DNA of 64,000 nucleotides from Trichomonas vaginalis G3 (taxonomy: Eukaryota; Parabasalia; Trichomonadida; Trichomonadidae): NCBI RefSeq assembly GCF_026262505.1, contig NC_067206.1, positions 20,667,319 through 20,731,318 on the forward strand, given 5' to 3'. The position numbers and the translations under genes were made by a program. The notes under the pieces are model-generated. The model saw only the letters and a program-made list of their open reading frames with translations, ran no database searches and was not told where the DNA came from. Shown one piece after another: positions 16,896 to 25,776 of this stretch. Positions within the stretch are counted from its first letter, which is position 1. Each line of letters opens with the position of its first letter.

Positions 16896-18029
16896 GAATT
16901 CAGCAAAAATATATTTTAGGTGAAGAGGTGAGATCTCACCTGTTTTCTCACCTCTTTTCTCACCTGTTTTTTTCACAAGCGTTTTACATGAATTGTACGA
17001 TGTATATTTGAGACTCTAAACAATTTTGTGGCTTCTATTTCTTCTGTCAGTATGTCAAAAGTTTTCACAATGCCGAAAGTCTCTTTATATTTCTTCTTGA
17101 CGTCAGATAGAAGGAAATCTTCTGCTGTTGGATAGTTTTTGTTCAGAAATGTCAACATGTCCATTTTATCTTCTGCTGGCTTCTCTACTTCTTTCTTTAA
17201 GTCAGCATAGTCGTTTCTCATTCTTTCTATCTCTTTGACGGAGTAGTTATATTTCCTCATTGCTGCTTTACATTTAGAACATTGTGGGTTCATTTTAGCA
17301 TTGTACATTGAAACCTTACCTGCTAAAACAACTATAGCGTCAATGGTTTTCTTTAACTCAAAAGTTGCTGGTTTTATTTGTTCGTTCCATACTTTACATC
17401 TTCTATCTTTATCTCTTATCTGCCATACACATTCAGCAACTAACGAAACAAAGTTGTCGTAGGTCTTAAATTCTTCAGATTTATATATGTCAGAGATGTT
17501 CTTATATACCATGTCGCAATCTTTGTCCATGACTTTGTGGTTGCAATGAAATCCTAGAAACTCATAGTTTACCTTTCGTATGAACTTCTTTATTTCAACT
17601 GAGTCAGTTGGTTTCACTTCAATTTCATCGAATTCAGGAATAGTGAGCTTTTGTTGTTGTATTTCAGGAAGTTTAGGTAGATGGTCGATGAGGTCCTGCA
17701 TTTCGTAAAGATATTCTTCATTTGTTTCATCTTTTGCAGTGCAATCTAAATCTCCTTGGAGAAGTTCTTGCTTTATCTTCTGGATTTCTGTTTCGAAAGT
17801 ATATGAAGAAGGAATGAAGCTTTTCATCTCTACTAACATTGAAGTTGGATTCATGACTAAAGAGTTTGGTGAAGTTGTTGCTAACATGTTCTTACAATAA
17901 AAATAAAAAATATTTTTTTAAAAAAACTAACTTTATTTTTTATTTCGGGAAAATTCAACGGGTGAGAAAAGAGGTGAGAAAACAGGTGAGATCTCACCTC
18001 TTCACCTAAAATATATTTTTATTGAATTC
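16896..18029. mobile_element. Cassette-like unit: one gene flanked by 65-70 bp inverted repeats
   Basis: Left arm 16896..16966 starts GAATTCAGCAAAAATATATT and contains the GGTGA-type box. Right arm 17960..18029 is its close reverse complement, ending in GAATTC. The single gene 16973..17887 lies between, abutting the left arm. No target duplication is evident. It may be a gene captured between two boxes or a product of recombination at boxes. Confidence 0.5.
16973..17887 (-). CDS. Unknown 304-aa protein, early-class promoter
   Basis: Intact. Mostly helical and charged; a Cys pair NPQCSKCKAAM near residue 203 might bind zinc. The C-terminal 60 residues (TFLNKNYPTAEDFLLSDVKK ... VSNIHRTIHVKRL) have the look of a winged-helix tail as found after viral helicases. 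Upstream, an A-tract, TATTTTTTATTTTTATTG and TAAGAAC precede ATG 17887. It is the only gene between two inverted box repeats. No family recognised. Confidence 0.6.
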   Translation of the reverse strand: MLATTSPNSLVMNPTSMLVEMKSFIPSSYTFETEIQKIKQELLQGDLDCTAKDETNEEYLYEMQDLIDHLPKLPEIQQQKLTIPEFDEIEVKPTDSVEIKKFIRKVNYEFLGFHCNHKVMDKDCDMVYKNISDIYKSEEFKTYDNFVSLVAECVWQIRDKDRRCKVWNEQIKPATFELKKTIDAIVVLAGKVSMYNAKMNPQCSKCKAAMRKYNYSVKEIERMRNDYADLKKEVEKPAEDKMDMLTFLNKNYPTAEDFLLSDVKKKYKETFGIVKTFDILTEEIEATKLFRVSNIHRTIHVKRL

Positions 18030-18161
18030 AGAACAAAACTCAAGAATTTTGGTTGAAAGAATACGATGGAGCCAAAAGTGGCTCGACCTCAAAACAAGCA
18101 TTTTGTGAAGAATATACCAACCCGCCGAAAACAGCGGGTTGCTTTTTATACAAAATTCAAC

Positions 18162-18210
18162 GGGTGACAAAACAGGTGAGAAAAGAGGTGAGATCTCACC
18201 ACTTCACCTA
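18162..18210. repeat. AGATCT box, GGTGA type
   Basis: GGTGACAAAACAGGTGAG, then AAAAGAGGTGAGATCTCACC and ACTTCACCT, followed by AAAATATATTTTT. Orientation opposite to 16896..16966. Confidence 0.75.
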
Positions 18211-18257
18211 AAATATATTTTTGGTGTAAATTTCATGATTTTCGAGAGTTTTAGACC

Positions 18258-18294
18258 ATGTTAGAAAACGTGTTAGATCTAACATGCTAACATA
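18258..18294. repeat. AGATCT box, GTTAGA type
   Basis: CATGTTAGAAAACGTGTTAG then ATCTAACATGCTAACAT, followed by AAAATATATTTTT exactly like the neighbouring GGTGA-type boxes. Confidence 0.75.
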
Positions 18295-18340
18295 AAATAT
18301 ATTTTTGCTGAAAAATGACCAAATTTCATGAAAATTCAAC

Positions 18341-18388
18341 GGGTGAAAAAACAGGTGAGAAAACAGGTGAGATCTAACATGCTAACAT
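18341..18388. repeat. Chimeric AGATCT box
   Basis: Left half is GGTGA type (AACAGGTGAGATC), right half is GTTAGA type (TCTAACATGCTAACAT). The switch occurs at the AGATCT centre, so the core is no longer a perfect palindrome. Confidence 0.8.
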
Positions 18389-18454
18389 AAAATATATTTT
18401 TGGTTCATTTACACTCGTTACGATGAAGAAGTCTTGACATTTTCCCGACTGTTG

Positions 18455-18535
18455 TCAAAATGTCATGTTGTCACCATTTTCAAAAAGATGTTAGTTGACC
18501 GAGGGACCGAGGGACCGAGGGACCCCCTCAGTAAA
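18455..18535. repeat. Inverted-repeat block, ACCGAGGG type
   Basis: Reverse complement of 16441..16520, with GACCGAGGGACCGAGGGACC. Same orientation as 26660..26745. Confidence 0.8.
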
Positions 18536-18591
18536 CATCTCATTTTAACTCACTTTTTTTCTATCTTAAGGAAATTCATGAAAATTCAACG

Positions 18592-18640
18592 GGTGAAAAA
18601 ACAGGTGAAAAAGGAGGTGAGATCTCACCACTTCACCTAA
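18592..18640. repeat. AGATCT box, GGTGA type, at the 3' end of gene B
   Basis: GGTGAAAAAACAGGTGAAAA then GGAGGTGAGATCTCACCA and CTTCACCT with AAAATATATTTTT, ending about 11 bp before the stop of the 18651..19512 gene. Confidence 0.75.
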
Positions 18641-18650
18641 AATATATTTT

Positions 18651-19512
18651 TCAATACTTTTTCAGCACTTTTCCGTAGTTGTATATGAAAGACAATTCGA
18701 GATAAAAGTCATAGTACAATGGTAATATATGCTGCACACCATTTGTTGTGAACCAAACTTGAAAGTCAGAGAAACTGTTACTAGGTGGTTCGTAGAATTT
18801 AGAAGCAAAGTCATAAAAGTCCTTACCGATACATAGAAAACTATTGTTGCTTGAACTGAAACTTGCATGGCACATAACATTTTGAGGGTCAAACACGTTT
18901 CTATAAACTGTCAAATCTGCTGGTGGAAGTATAAATTGAAATGGACCATCTGGTGGTAATGGTTCGTTCTGGTTTAGTAACCGAAGAAATTGTGCCCAAG
19001 AACGTTTGTCTACTTGCCAAAATAAAAACTCTGTATCTCTTGGAGGGTTAATTTCAATCTTTTGAAATGAAACGGTGGAGTTCATCTTGTCATATTCTAG
19101 TTTCAGATAGTATGTTCCATTTAGTAAAGAGTCGTATTTTTCTTGAAATTCCCAATAGTATTTGTTTATTTGAGTTTGAAAGTCATTTAGAGTTTTCTCA
19201 AGACTTTCGTCTGAACGAACTGTAAAGATTTTCATTTCATCAAATTTGTCTATTAGACCATCAGAACCTTTATATCTGCCCATGAAAATATACTGCGAAC
19301 ATAAACGCGTTAGTTCTATTTGAAAACAAAACTCTTCTAAATCCTATTGCCTTTGCATCTGAAGGACTTTGAAGCCAACGAACTGGATAGTCAAACCTGT
19401 AAGCTCGGGATGAAATTTCTTCATCTGAAATAGTCATACCAGCATTTGTAAAGATATAGTCTAACGGTTTTGTATCTGCTACTTTTGTTCTTTGTTTTTC
19501 AACCTGAAGCAT
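18651..19512 (-). pseudogene. Two-domain minor-capsid-like protein (family member B), split by a +1 frame change
   Basis: Domain 1 is 19512..19270 with YRFDYPVRWLQSPSDAKAIG. Domain 2 is open from ATG 19283 to 18651, about 210 residues, containing FSDFQVWFTTNG and ending LELSFIYNYGKVLKKY. Domain 1 stops at ATA-TAA-A; reading on one base later restores the alignment with member C. Either two overlapping genes, programmed +1 frameshifting or damage. Otherwise undamaged. Promoter TTTTTACATATATTAA precedes ATG 19512. Confidence 0.6.
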
Positions 19513-19567
19513 TTAATATATGTAAAAATATATGGTTTTAAAAACGTTTTTACTTCATATTTCTCAT

Positions 19568-19942
19568 CTAACAAACATGTTGTCTGACTGCTTGAGGGTT
19601 ATGTTGGTATCGTTCGAACTTGACACTTGCAATTCCTTCAATTGCATTCAAAATGTCTGAGTCGGAGTCAAACATTTGTTCTCTCTTTGTAGTCTTGAAA
19701 GCGTCAAGAAGTTGTGCGGCTGTTGTGACATTGCCATGTGCATAGTAAATGTGACCATCCAAATCTGCTATGGTCAATCTGAGATTGTGTCCTTTCTTAT
19801 TTCCGTCTTGTATGGCAGCAAGTACTCCCATGAAGCCTTCTTTGTTCTTTCCTTCGTCAAAGTTTACTGTAAAGGTTCGACCGGATGTAATTTGACTTCT
19901 AACTTCACGGTACTTCTCATATGCATATCTTGTTCTTTCCAT
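19568..19942 (-). CDS. Unknown 124-aa virion-type protein
   Basis: First in-frame ATG is 19942 (MERTRYAYEKYREVR); the frame is open upstream to 19984, overlapping the end of the next gene by a few bases in the -1 frame, so translational coupling or a fused product is possible. Contains TFTVNFDEGKNKEGFMGVL and a C terminus EGIASVKFERYQH. No family recognised. Part of a same-strand run of six small genes. Confidence 0.5.
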   Translation of the reverse strand: MERTRYAYEKYREVRSQITSGRTFTVNFDEGKNKEGFMGVLAAIQDGNKKGHNLRLTIADLDGHIYYAHGNVTTAAQLLDAFKTTKREQMFDSDSDILNAIEGIASVKFERYQHNPQAVRQHVC

Positions 19943-19980
19943 GGGAGCATGTGCGTCTTCACCTTTTCCTTTTTTCCTTC

Positions 19981-20286
19981 TCAAGGATGCAATTGTTCGT
20001 CATGTTTCCAGTAGAATCTGGCAAAGCCGTCGTGTCCTTCAACTTGAGGTTCACTAACATCGAAAGGCATGTCCATAAGACGTTCTTCTTCTAACCTCTC
20101 TAGTCTGTTTGGATAATTGGCACGTGCTGTTTCCAAATCCATTTCGTAGCGAAGACCAGACAATTTGTCATAGACTTTTATGGGTCTTCCCTTCCTATAT
20201 TTAAACTTCTTCGAAACTCTCCAACCATAACTTTGCAACTCTGCTTTTATTCTAGCAGACTTTCTATCCATTCTATATGGGGGCAT
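19981..20286 (-). CDS. Small basic protein, 101 aa, DNA-binding-like
   Basis: ATG 20286 chosen because an A/T-tract promoter (TATTTTTTTATTTTATAAAA) ends just before it. Residues 12-50 are basic and patterned (YGWRVSKKFKYRKGRPIKVY then LSGLRYEMDLETARA). A nucleic-acid-binding role is plausible but unproven. Its stop overlaps the open frame of the next gene. Confidence 0.5.
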   Translation of the reverse strand: MPPYRMDRKSARIKAELQSYGWRVSKKFKYRKGRPIKVYDKLSGLRYEMDLETARANYPNRLERLEEERLMDMPFDVSEPQVEGHDGFARFYWKHDEQLHP

Positions 20287-20318
20287 TTTTATAAAATAAA
20301 AAAATATTTTTTTTCTCT

Positions 20319-20543
20319 TTACTTTACATAACCGCCTGCTGCCATAAGTCTTTGACGCCAACCCATACCAGCTAATGAAGGTTGACTTGGTTTAGTTTCC
20401 AAACTAAACTTTGGTTTTGGTTTATCTTCAGTTTTTGGTTTTTCTTCTTCTATCGGTTTTTCGTCACTTTTCGGTTTCTCTGACTTTACTTCACTTGCAG
20501 GAACAGTTGTGTCGTCAACATCTTCATAAATATCATATGCCAT
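20319..20543 (-). CDS. Small Lys/Glu/Pro-rich protein, 74 aa
   Basis: ATG 20543 lies inside the end of the previous gene (11-bp overlap). Low-complexity EKPKSDEKPIEEEKPKTED middle and a distinct end GMGWRQRLMAAGGYVK. Looks like a disordered linker with a short binding motif. Intact. Confidence 0.5.
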   Translation of the reverse strand: MAYDIYEDVDDTTVPASEVKSEKPKSDEKPIEEEKPKTEDKPKPKFSLETKPSQPSLAGMGWRQRLMAAGGYVK

Positions 20544-20904
20544 TTGTTTTTGTTTTTCCTTTCAACTTTTTGTGTTTGTTGTAAAGTTTAGAATATTTCG
20601 ACTCTAAGTCAATGAGATGTTCTATAATGAACTGTTGGTCAGTGAAGTAAACTTTTCCATCTGTTGTCTCGAAAGCTCCTTCAGACTTCAATATTTTATT
20701 TGTGAGAGTCTGTTTCTTTTTTGAGATACTAGCCGTTCCATTTTTATGAAAAGTGACTTTGTAGTTAGAGTTTGTATTTCCAGACCTGGCACTTTCTATT
20801 ATTGAATTTTTCTCTTCATCTGTAAGTTCTTTGACCGGTTTTGACAATGGTTCTGAACTTTTTGTTTGTGGTGTCAAATCTACCGTTTCAACTTCTTCGG
20901 TCAT
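20533..20904 (-). CDS. Unknown 123-aa protein, helical C terminus
   Basis: ATG 20904 preceded by TTTTTTACTGAGATGAA, identical to the leader of the next gene upstream. Acidic N terminus, a beta-type segment NYKVTFHKNGTASISKKKQ, then a long helix (EHLIDLESKYSKLYNKHKKL). The 52620..52862 protein of element Y has a similar beta-then-helix plan. Function unknown. Confidence 0.55.
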   Translation of the reverse strand: MTEEVETVDLTPQTKSSEPLSKPVKELTDEEKNSIIESARSGNTNSNYKVTFHKNGTASISKKKQTLTNKILKSEGAFETTDGKVYFTDQQFIIEHLIDLESKYSKLYNKHKKLKGKTKTNGI

Positions 20905-20923
20905 TTCATCTCAGTAAAAAATT

Positions 20924-21076
20924 TTAGTTTGGTTTGTTTTCAACTGGTTGTTGTTGTTTTTTAAGTCGGTCTAAAACTTCCTGAGGTATAGGAAGAACTT
21001 GACAAACACGTTGTGTAACTGCTGGAAGCCGACAAATCCATCTTGAACCCATTTGTCTCAATGCTGTATTGTTCAT
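20924..21076 (-). CDS. Small protein, 50 aa
   Basis: ORF from ATG 21076 to TAA at 20924-20926, starting MNNTALRQMGSRWICRLP, Gln-rich near the end. Supported by TTTTTTACTGAGATGAA immediately upstream, the same 17-bp leader as the gene at 20904. Function unknown. Confidence 0.5.
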   Translation of the reverse strand: MNNTALRQMGSRWICRLPAVTQRVCQVLPIPQEVLDRLKKQQQPVENKPN

Positions 21077-21095
21077 TTCATCTCAGTAAAAAACT

Positions 21096-21497
21096 TTACA
21101 TTCCCCACGTTTGAGGCGGTTGAGGTTGGTTATTGTTTACCCACTGTTGTGCATGGTTATATCCTCTGTTAAAGAATCTTTCACCTTGGTCCATATAGTG
21201 TCCTGCTTGGTTATAGTAGTCATTTGCTTTGTTATAATAGTTTCCTGCTTGTCTTCCTACATTGTCCATCCATCCTTGAACTTTTCCTCTTGTTTCAGGA
21301 TTTGGAATAAGATTTGTTGCATCTCGTGCTACATCCCAACCTTTCTGTACAGTTTGTATAATAGGTTGTGCTTTCTCTTTAAGTATACCTAATGTACTCA
21401 AAATCTTCCTTCCAACTCCAAATACACCTCTGGCTATTGTTCCCACTGCGGGCAAAAATCTAGATGCAACTCCTGCTAACGCGCCAAATAAACCCAT
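21096..21497 (-). CDS. Amphipathic, membrane-active-type minor virion protein
   Basis: Intact, 133 residues. Residues 1-40 form a Gly/Ala/Phe-rich amphipathic segment (MGLFGALAGVASRFLPAVG ... GVFGVGRKILSTLGILK). Then a Tyr/Asn/Gln-rich tail with repeated YYNKANDYYNQAGHYMDQG. This is the plan of adenovirus protein VI/X-like lytic or core proteins, by appearance only. Promoter TTTTTTAACCATAAGAA precedes ATG 21497; the start is 16 bp from the divergent integrase gene. Confidence 0.55.
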   Translation of the reverse strand: MGLFGALAGVASRFLPAVGTIARGVFGVGRKILSTLGILKEKAQPIIQTVQKGWDVARDATNLIPNPETRGKVQGWMDNVGRQAGNYYNKANDYYNQAGHYMDQGERFFNRGYNHAQQWVNNNQPQPPQTWGM

Positions 21498-21513
21498 TTC
21501 TTATGGTTAAAAA

Positions 21514-22468
21514 ATGACGAATCCAAACAAGGACCCCTATGTTTCTAAAAGCGACAAAGAAAGCACTCATGGTAAAACTTTAGTTCAACACCAAAATGCT
21601 TGGTTTATGGATATCTTGAAAACATTCCGAGAGTTAGAAAGATGGACCACCATACTGGCTAATATTTGTTGGTCAAAACACAAGATACTGTGAAGCCATA
21701 CCATTACAGTCCAAAAATATTTAGATATCTTAGCAGCTTTGACAATATTCGTTGACAAATACCATCCAACAAAACTGACATCTGACTGTGAAAGTTCTTT
21801 CAAATCAGACGATATTAAAAATATCTGCGTTCAAAAAATGTAAACCAATATTTCATTGTCGACCAAAACCATTCTGCTCTTGGTGTCATTGACGGTTGTA
21901 TAAAAATGTTAAGAGACTTAAACCAACCACAAGGTGGTGAAGCAAATGAAATGTCATATGACGACAAATATAGACACTTCTCCATGGCAAAGATGAGACA
22001 AGTTTTAAATATTTACAATAACCGTAAACAAAAAGGTTTGGGAAACCACTCCCCCGAAGAAATGAAAAACAACCCTGACATAGAGAAAGACTATATATTT
22101 AATAATTTAGTCAAAAGAGACAAACAAGAAAGAATGCCGGGCTTCAAACTTCAGAAAGGTGACAAAGTAAAAATAGAAATACCTAAACGCGACCCATATG
22201 AAAATACTATTGACTATGACAACAATGGGAACCGACAGGTACTCACATTCGTGTTCGTAAAAATAGAAGAAAGTATACAAGAGAATATTATGAAGTTTTA
22301 GGCAAACATGGCAAAATGTACAGACTGCAAGCAGAAGATAAAACTACTATTGTCAGACCTCGTTTCAAACTTGTCAAAGTTCAAGGTGGTATACTTTCAA
22401 AGACAGTTCCTAACAAATATAAGACAACTCCTGACGAATATGCTAAAGAAGTTGAAAATGACGACTAA
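21514..22468 (+). pseudogene. Retroviral-type (Polinton/Maverick) integrase, broken
   Basis: Starting at ATG 21514, fragments in three frames together show the rve integrase core: NAWFMDILKTF (first Asp), TRYCEAIPLQSKN, KLTSDCESSFKSDDI (second Asp), then DQNHSALGVIDGCIKMLRDL, a typical Polinton integrase signature. The C-terminal part has FKLQKGDKVKIE and a beta-rich tail like the chromo-type or SH3-like end of these enzymes. Known role: inserting the element into host DNA with short target duplications. At least four frame changes. It places element M in the Polinton/PLV world even though no polymerase B was seen. Confidence 0.7.
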
Positions 22469-24134
22469 GCAATTCTATACCATGCGTAAACTGTCATGTA
22501 AGGTGGCATGTAGTCTTTACTTTGTCCGGTTGTTTGCGTATATCCCGAAACGAAATGTGTATGGTCTCCTCCTACCTCAGTGTTATCCAAGTAACAATTT
22601 ATAGCAAACTTAACGTCGTCTTTAACATCATATCCTTGACCTTTTGTCATTCCTGTCCAATCCCAATATCTATGCTTATGCCAACCTGCTTGAGATGTAC
22701 TTAAATCTATGTAGTGACTGTGTGCAGGTAAATTTTCACCTGAAATCGTTTTACTTCCACCTGTTTCCTTTGAAGAGTTTGCACAATACAAAAACCTGTC
22801 GACTATTTGTTCCCATGCACCAACACCAAACATTACTTGAGGACCTTCTGCTTCCATTGACGTATAAATAGAACCTACTGGGTTCATTAAATCAAACATA
22901 TGAGATATTATAGGATTGTCTCTTTTGAACTTAAAATATAGTGCAACTATTTCAGGTTTCTTCTGGTTTAAGTCAGAATATTTTTTATAATATAATCTTA
23001 TGTTTTCAGGGTAGGTAAAATCTTGACTATAATATTTATTTCTGTCATCTTCATAATAGTATACTATTCTCGTTTTTTCTATTGCATTATATCTTTTATA
23101 TCTATAAAAATCTAAATATAATGTTAGCTTTTGTTCATCTACATGTGGTGTTCTGTTGTCATCTCCATAGTCATAATAGTATGGTGCTGGAGCTGGGTCA
23201 GGCAATGTCATATCTGTCATTTCATAAACTCGGAAATATTTCTTTTGTTCGTCTCCATATAAGTTTAAGTAGCAGTTGTTGTCTAATGGAACTTTAACTT
23301 GTGTACCATCGTTCTTTTTATAGCTTACATACATTTCATTGTTATTTTTCGGAATGAGTTTATACCGTATACCATTTTTTAAGGAATGTACAAACTGCCA
23401 TCTAAAATATTTGTTTTCTTCATTGAAAGAAAAGTCACCAACAATAGTTTCAATATTTTTTGTTCCAACTAAACTTTGGTATATTTCATTGACATATGTT
23501 TTATCTGCTTTATTTTCAAGGCTAACGTTTAAGTCTGTTATTTCAGAAGATGTATGTGTATGTCCAACGTCACTTTTCCTGTTTAAGGTTTCTTGTAAGT
23601 TTGCAATATTTGCAATGGTATGTGTATGTCCAACGTCACTTTTACTGTTTAAGGTTTCTTGTAAGTTTGCAATATTTGCAATGGTATGTGTATGAGTCTT
23701 TTTAGAATATTCGTTTTCAGCTCTTGTCACTTCACTTGACATTTTATTGTCAACATATGTTTTGTCTGCTAGTTCAGGATGAGTATGTTCTTTTGTTGCA
23801 TAAGCTTTGTCAGCTCTTTCTTCTTCTTTTGCTATTGCATCGTCTACATATGTTTTGTCTGCTTTGTTGTCAACATCTGCTTTCAAAAGAAGTTCTTTAT
23901 AGGTTTCTCGTTTAAAGTTCCTTTTGTTGGATTTATACAGACAGTATGGTTCTTATTGTCTTGAAACAGAAACTCATCTGTCATTGGGTTTAAAGTCAGT
24001 TTTAAGTTTCCTTCTTTCAATGACTCAGATATCTTAGAATAGTTTGAAAAGTTTGTTGTGTTCTTATTTAGAGCTTGTATAATGAGTTGTCGGTTGTGTT
24101 GTATTTCTCTCATAGACGCTGTTTCATTTGACAT
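22465..24134 (-). pseudogene. Phage-tail-collar-type fibre protein, one frame change
   Basis: N-terminal 83 residues from ATG 24134 (LKLTLNPMTDEFLFQDNKNH ...) stop at about 23883. A -1 shift continues into a 473-residue ORF to 22465. That ORF has shaft repeats (ADKTYVDDAI), two copies of a 25-residue unit containing IANIANLQETL..KSDVGHTHT, a beta-rich middle with Tyr-rich spacers, and a collar/receptor-type C terminus: NPVGSIYTSM..., FGVGAWEQIVDRFL, then NLPAHSHYI and GGDHTHFVSG. This matches phage tail-collar and short tail fibre tips. It probably recognises the host surface. One lesion only. Confidence 0.7.
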
Positions 24135-24152
24135 TTTTATTCTAGATAAAAT
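24135..24152. promoter_or_regulatory. Bidirectional core promoter between fibre and minor-capsid-like gene C
   Basis: Eighteen bases, TTTTATTCTAGATAAAAT, nearly self-complementary, between divergent ATGs at 24134 and 24153. A good type specimen of the virion-class promoter. Confidence 0.55.
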
Positions 24153-25040
24153 ATGCTTTCAATAGAAAAAGAAAACAAGAGTTGCTACAACTAAACCATT
24201 AGATGAACTTTTTACGAATGTCGGTCAAAAGTTTGAGACAGAGACCGTAAAGCATGAAGGCTATCGTTTTGACTACCCGTTAAGATGGTTAAGAGACCCA
24301 TCTGTCACAAAAGCTATTGGCTTTCGTAGAATGAAGTTCATTTCAGAAGCCATACATGGTTTCCCATTTACAGTCGGTTTTGAAGTTCGATACTATAAAC
24401 AAAGAAAAACGTACGTATGAGAAATTTGAACAGGGAAAACTTTTACAAGTGAATTTGCTTGTAAACTTAGAAACAACTCTTCAAGCTTTTCAAGAAAAAA
24501 TAAACGACATCTATATCGAATATGCAAACCAGTATAACATTGACGAGGGAGAGTACCATCTCGATATTATATATGACAGGAAAAATGCAACTGTTAAAAT
24601 CAATAGAATAGAAGACCTTGGAGAAAACGTTTATATTTCTACAAAATATAACAACTTGGCATGGTATAGATTTATGAGGATGTTAAATCAGCCTGCAGAA
24701 TATCCAGTACACCCGGACTTTTATGAAGTCGAAAACCCTAATGGAACATATGAAAATGTTTTCGACTCAGATGCTATTATCGTTCATGCTTCATTTTCTG
24801 GCGCCCAAACTCTTTCTTTGCTTGGCAAATGACTTTTACGAAAAACCTACAAAGCTATATGAACCGCCGAGTGGAAGTATTTCAGACTTTCAAGTATGGT
24901 TTACAACAGATGGAAGAAAGAGAATAATTCCATTATACCATGCGTTTTACTTAGAACTTAGTTTCATATACAACTACTATCGAACGGTAAAAAATAATTT
25001 TTTAATACGGTTGAGGTGTTGGATTTGGTTGCCAACTTGA
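24153..25040 (+). pseudogene. Two-domain minor-capsid-like protein (family member C), several frame changes
   Basis: ATG 24153 leads to an early frame change in an A-rich run. Domain 1 then reads YRFDYPLRWLRDPSVTKAIG and ends at GTA-TGA-G near 24420. Domain 2 (24356..24832) ends at AAA-TGA-C, and skipping one T there restores exact alignment with member B (GKDFY). The end resembles B: SDFQVWFTTDG, LELSFIYNYY. Its 3' end overlaps the opposite-strand gene at 25002. Confidence 0.55.
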
Positions 25041-25242
25041 CTGTGGTGCAGGTTCAGGCTGTTGTATAACAGGAGCTTGTTCTTCTGGTTCAGGGTCTTT
25101 AGGTATAATACCAACAAACTGACCTACTCTTTACCAATATTTTTGACACCGTTCCAAATTCCTCTTCCTACGGTTTTTATTCCATTCCATATACCTCTTC
25201 CAACTCTTCGAAAGAAGTTTCCAATATTCTGAAGAAACCCAT
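25002..25242 (-). pseudogene. Amphipathic repeat protein with Pro-rich tail, frameshifted
   Basis: From ATG 25242, preceded by TTTTTACATATAGTAAA. Two tandem amphipathic motifs, VGRGIWNGIKT and VGRGIWNGVKN, then a stop after IGKE. The tail (VGQFVGIIPKDPEPEEQ and a Pro/Gln-rich end) lies in another frame to 25002. Similar small Trp/Gly/Lys peptides occur as membrane-active or core peptides of small dsDNA viruses; role inferred only. Confidence 0.55.
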
Positions 25243-25260
25243 TTTACTATATGTAAAAAT

Positions 25261-25622
25261 CTAATGTCCGCCTAGTCTCTTACGTTTCCTGTTGAGTTCC
25301 ATAGCATTCTTTAACTGGAGCTCATACATTCTGTTTCTCCTCTGGTAGAAAACATATTCTGGGTCAACTCCTGTGTTCGCGTCATCTGCATAAAGTTGTT
25401 TATATCCCACTTCGGGTTTGTATAAAACTCTTTCCATCTCATATTTGCATACCATGGTGGCAAACCTAACGCAGCGTCATTTGACATGGCAGTTTGCATT
25501 TGTACATCTGTTGGCACTTGACCATAGTTTGCCATTGCAGTTTGTATTCTAACTTCATTTGGAATATTCTCTGGGTTTGGTTGTCCAGGTTGCTGTGCAT
25601 TTGCTAAGTTCTGTGCGTCCAT
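25261..25622 (-). pseudogene. Unknown small virion-type protein, frameshifted
   Basis: ATG 25622 follows TTTTTATCTAATATTAA. N-terminal part is Gln/Asn/Ala/Pro-rich with two related segments (RIQTAMANYGQVPTDVQMQT). After about 70 residues the coding frame changes, giving a basic end (YELQLKNAMELNRKRKRLGG). Function unknown. Confidence 0.45.
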
Positions 25623-25645
25623 TTAATATTAGATAAAAATATCTC

Positions 25646-25776
25646 TTACGAGTACATATACTGGACATTTGCAGGCATTGGTTCATCTTCATATTCTCTG
25701 TACTTTCTGCCACGTCAAATAAATAAATGACACAATGGAAAAAACCTAAAACAAGTAGTCCTATTTCAAACCACAT
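25646..25776 (-). pseudogene. Small single-pass membrane protein, one frame change
   Basis: ATG 25776, with TTTTACTAGTAAGTAA upstream. A hydrophobic segment (IGLLVLGFFHCVIYLF) at residues 5-20 is followed, after a one-base frame change, by a Tyr/Glu-rich cytoplasmic-type tail (RKYREYEDEPMPANVQ). Overlaps the end of the methyltransferase gene. Confidence 0.45.
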
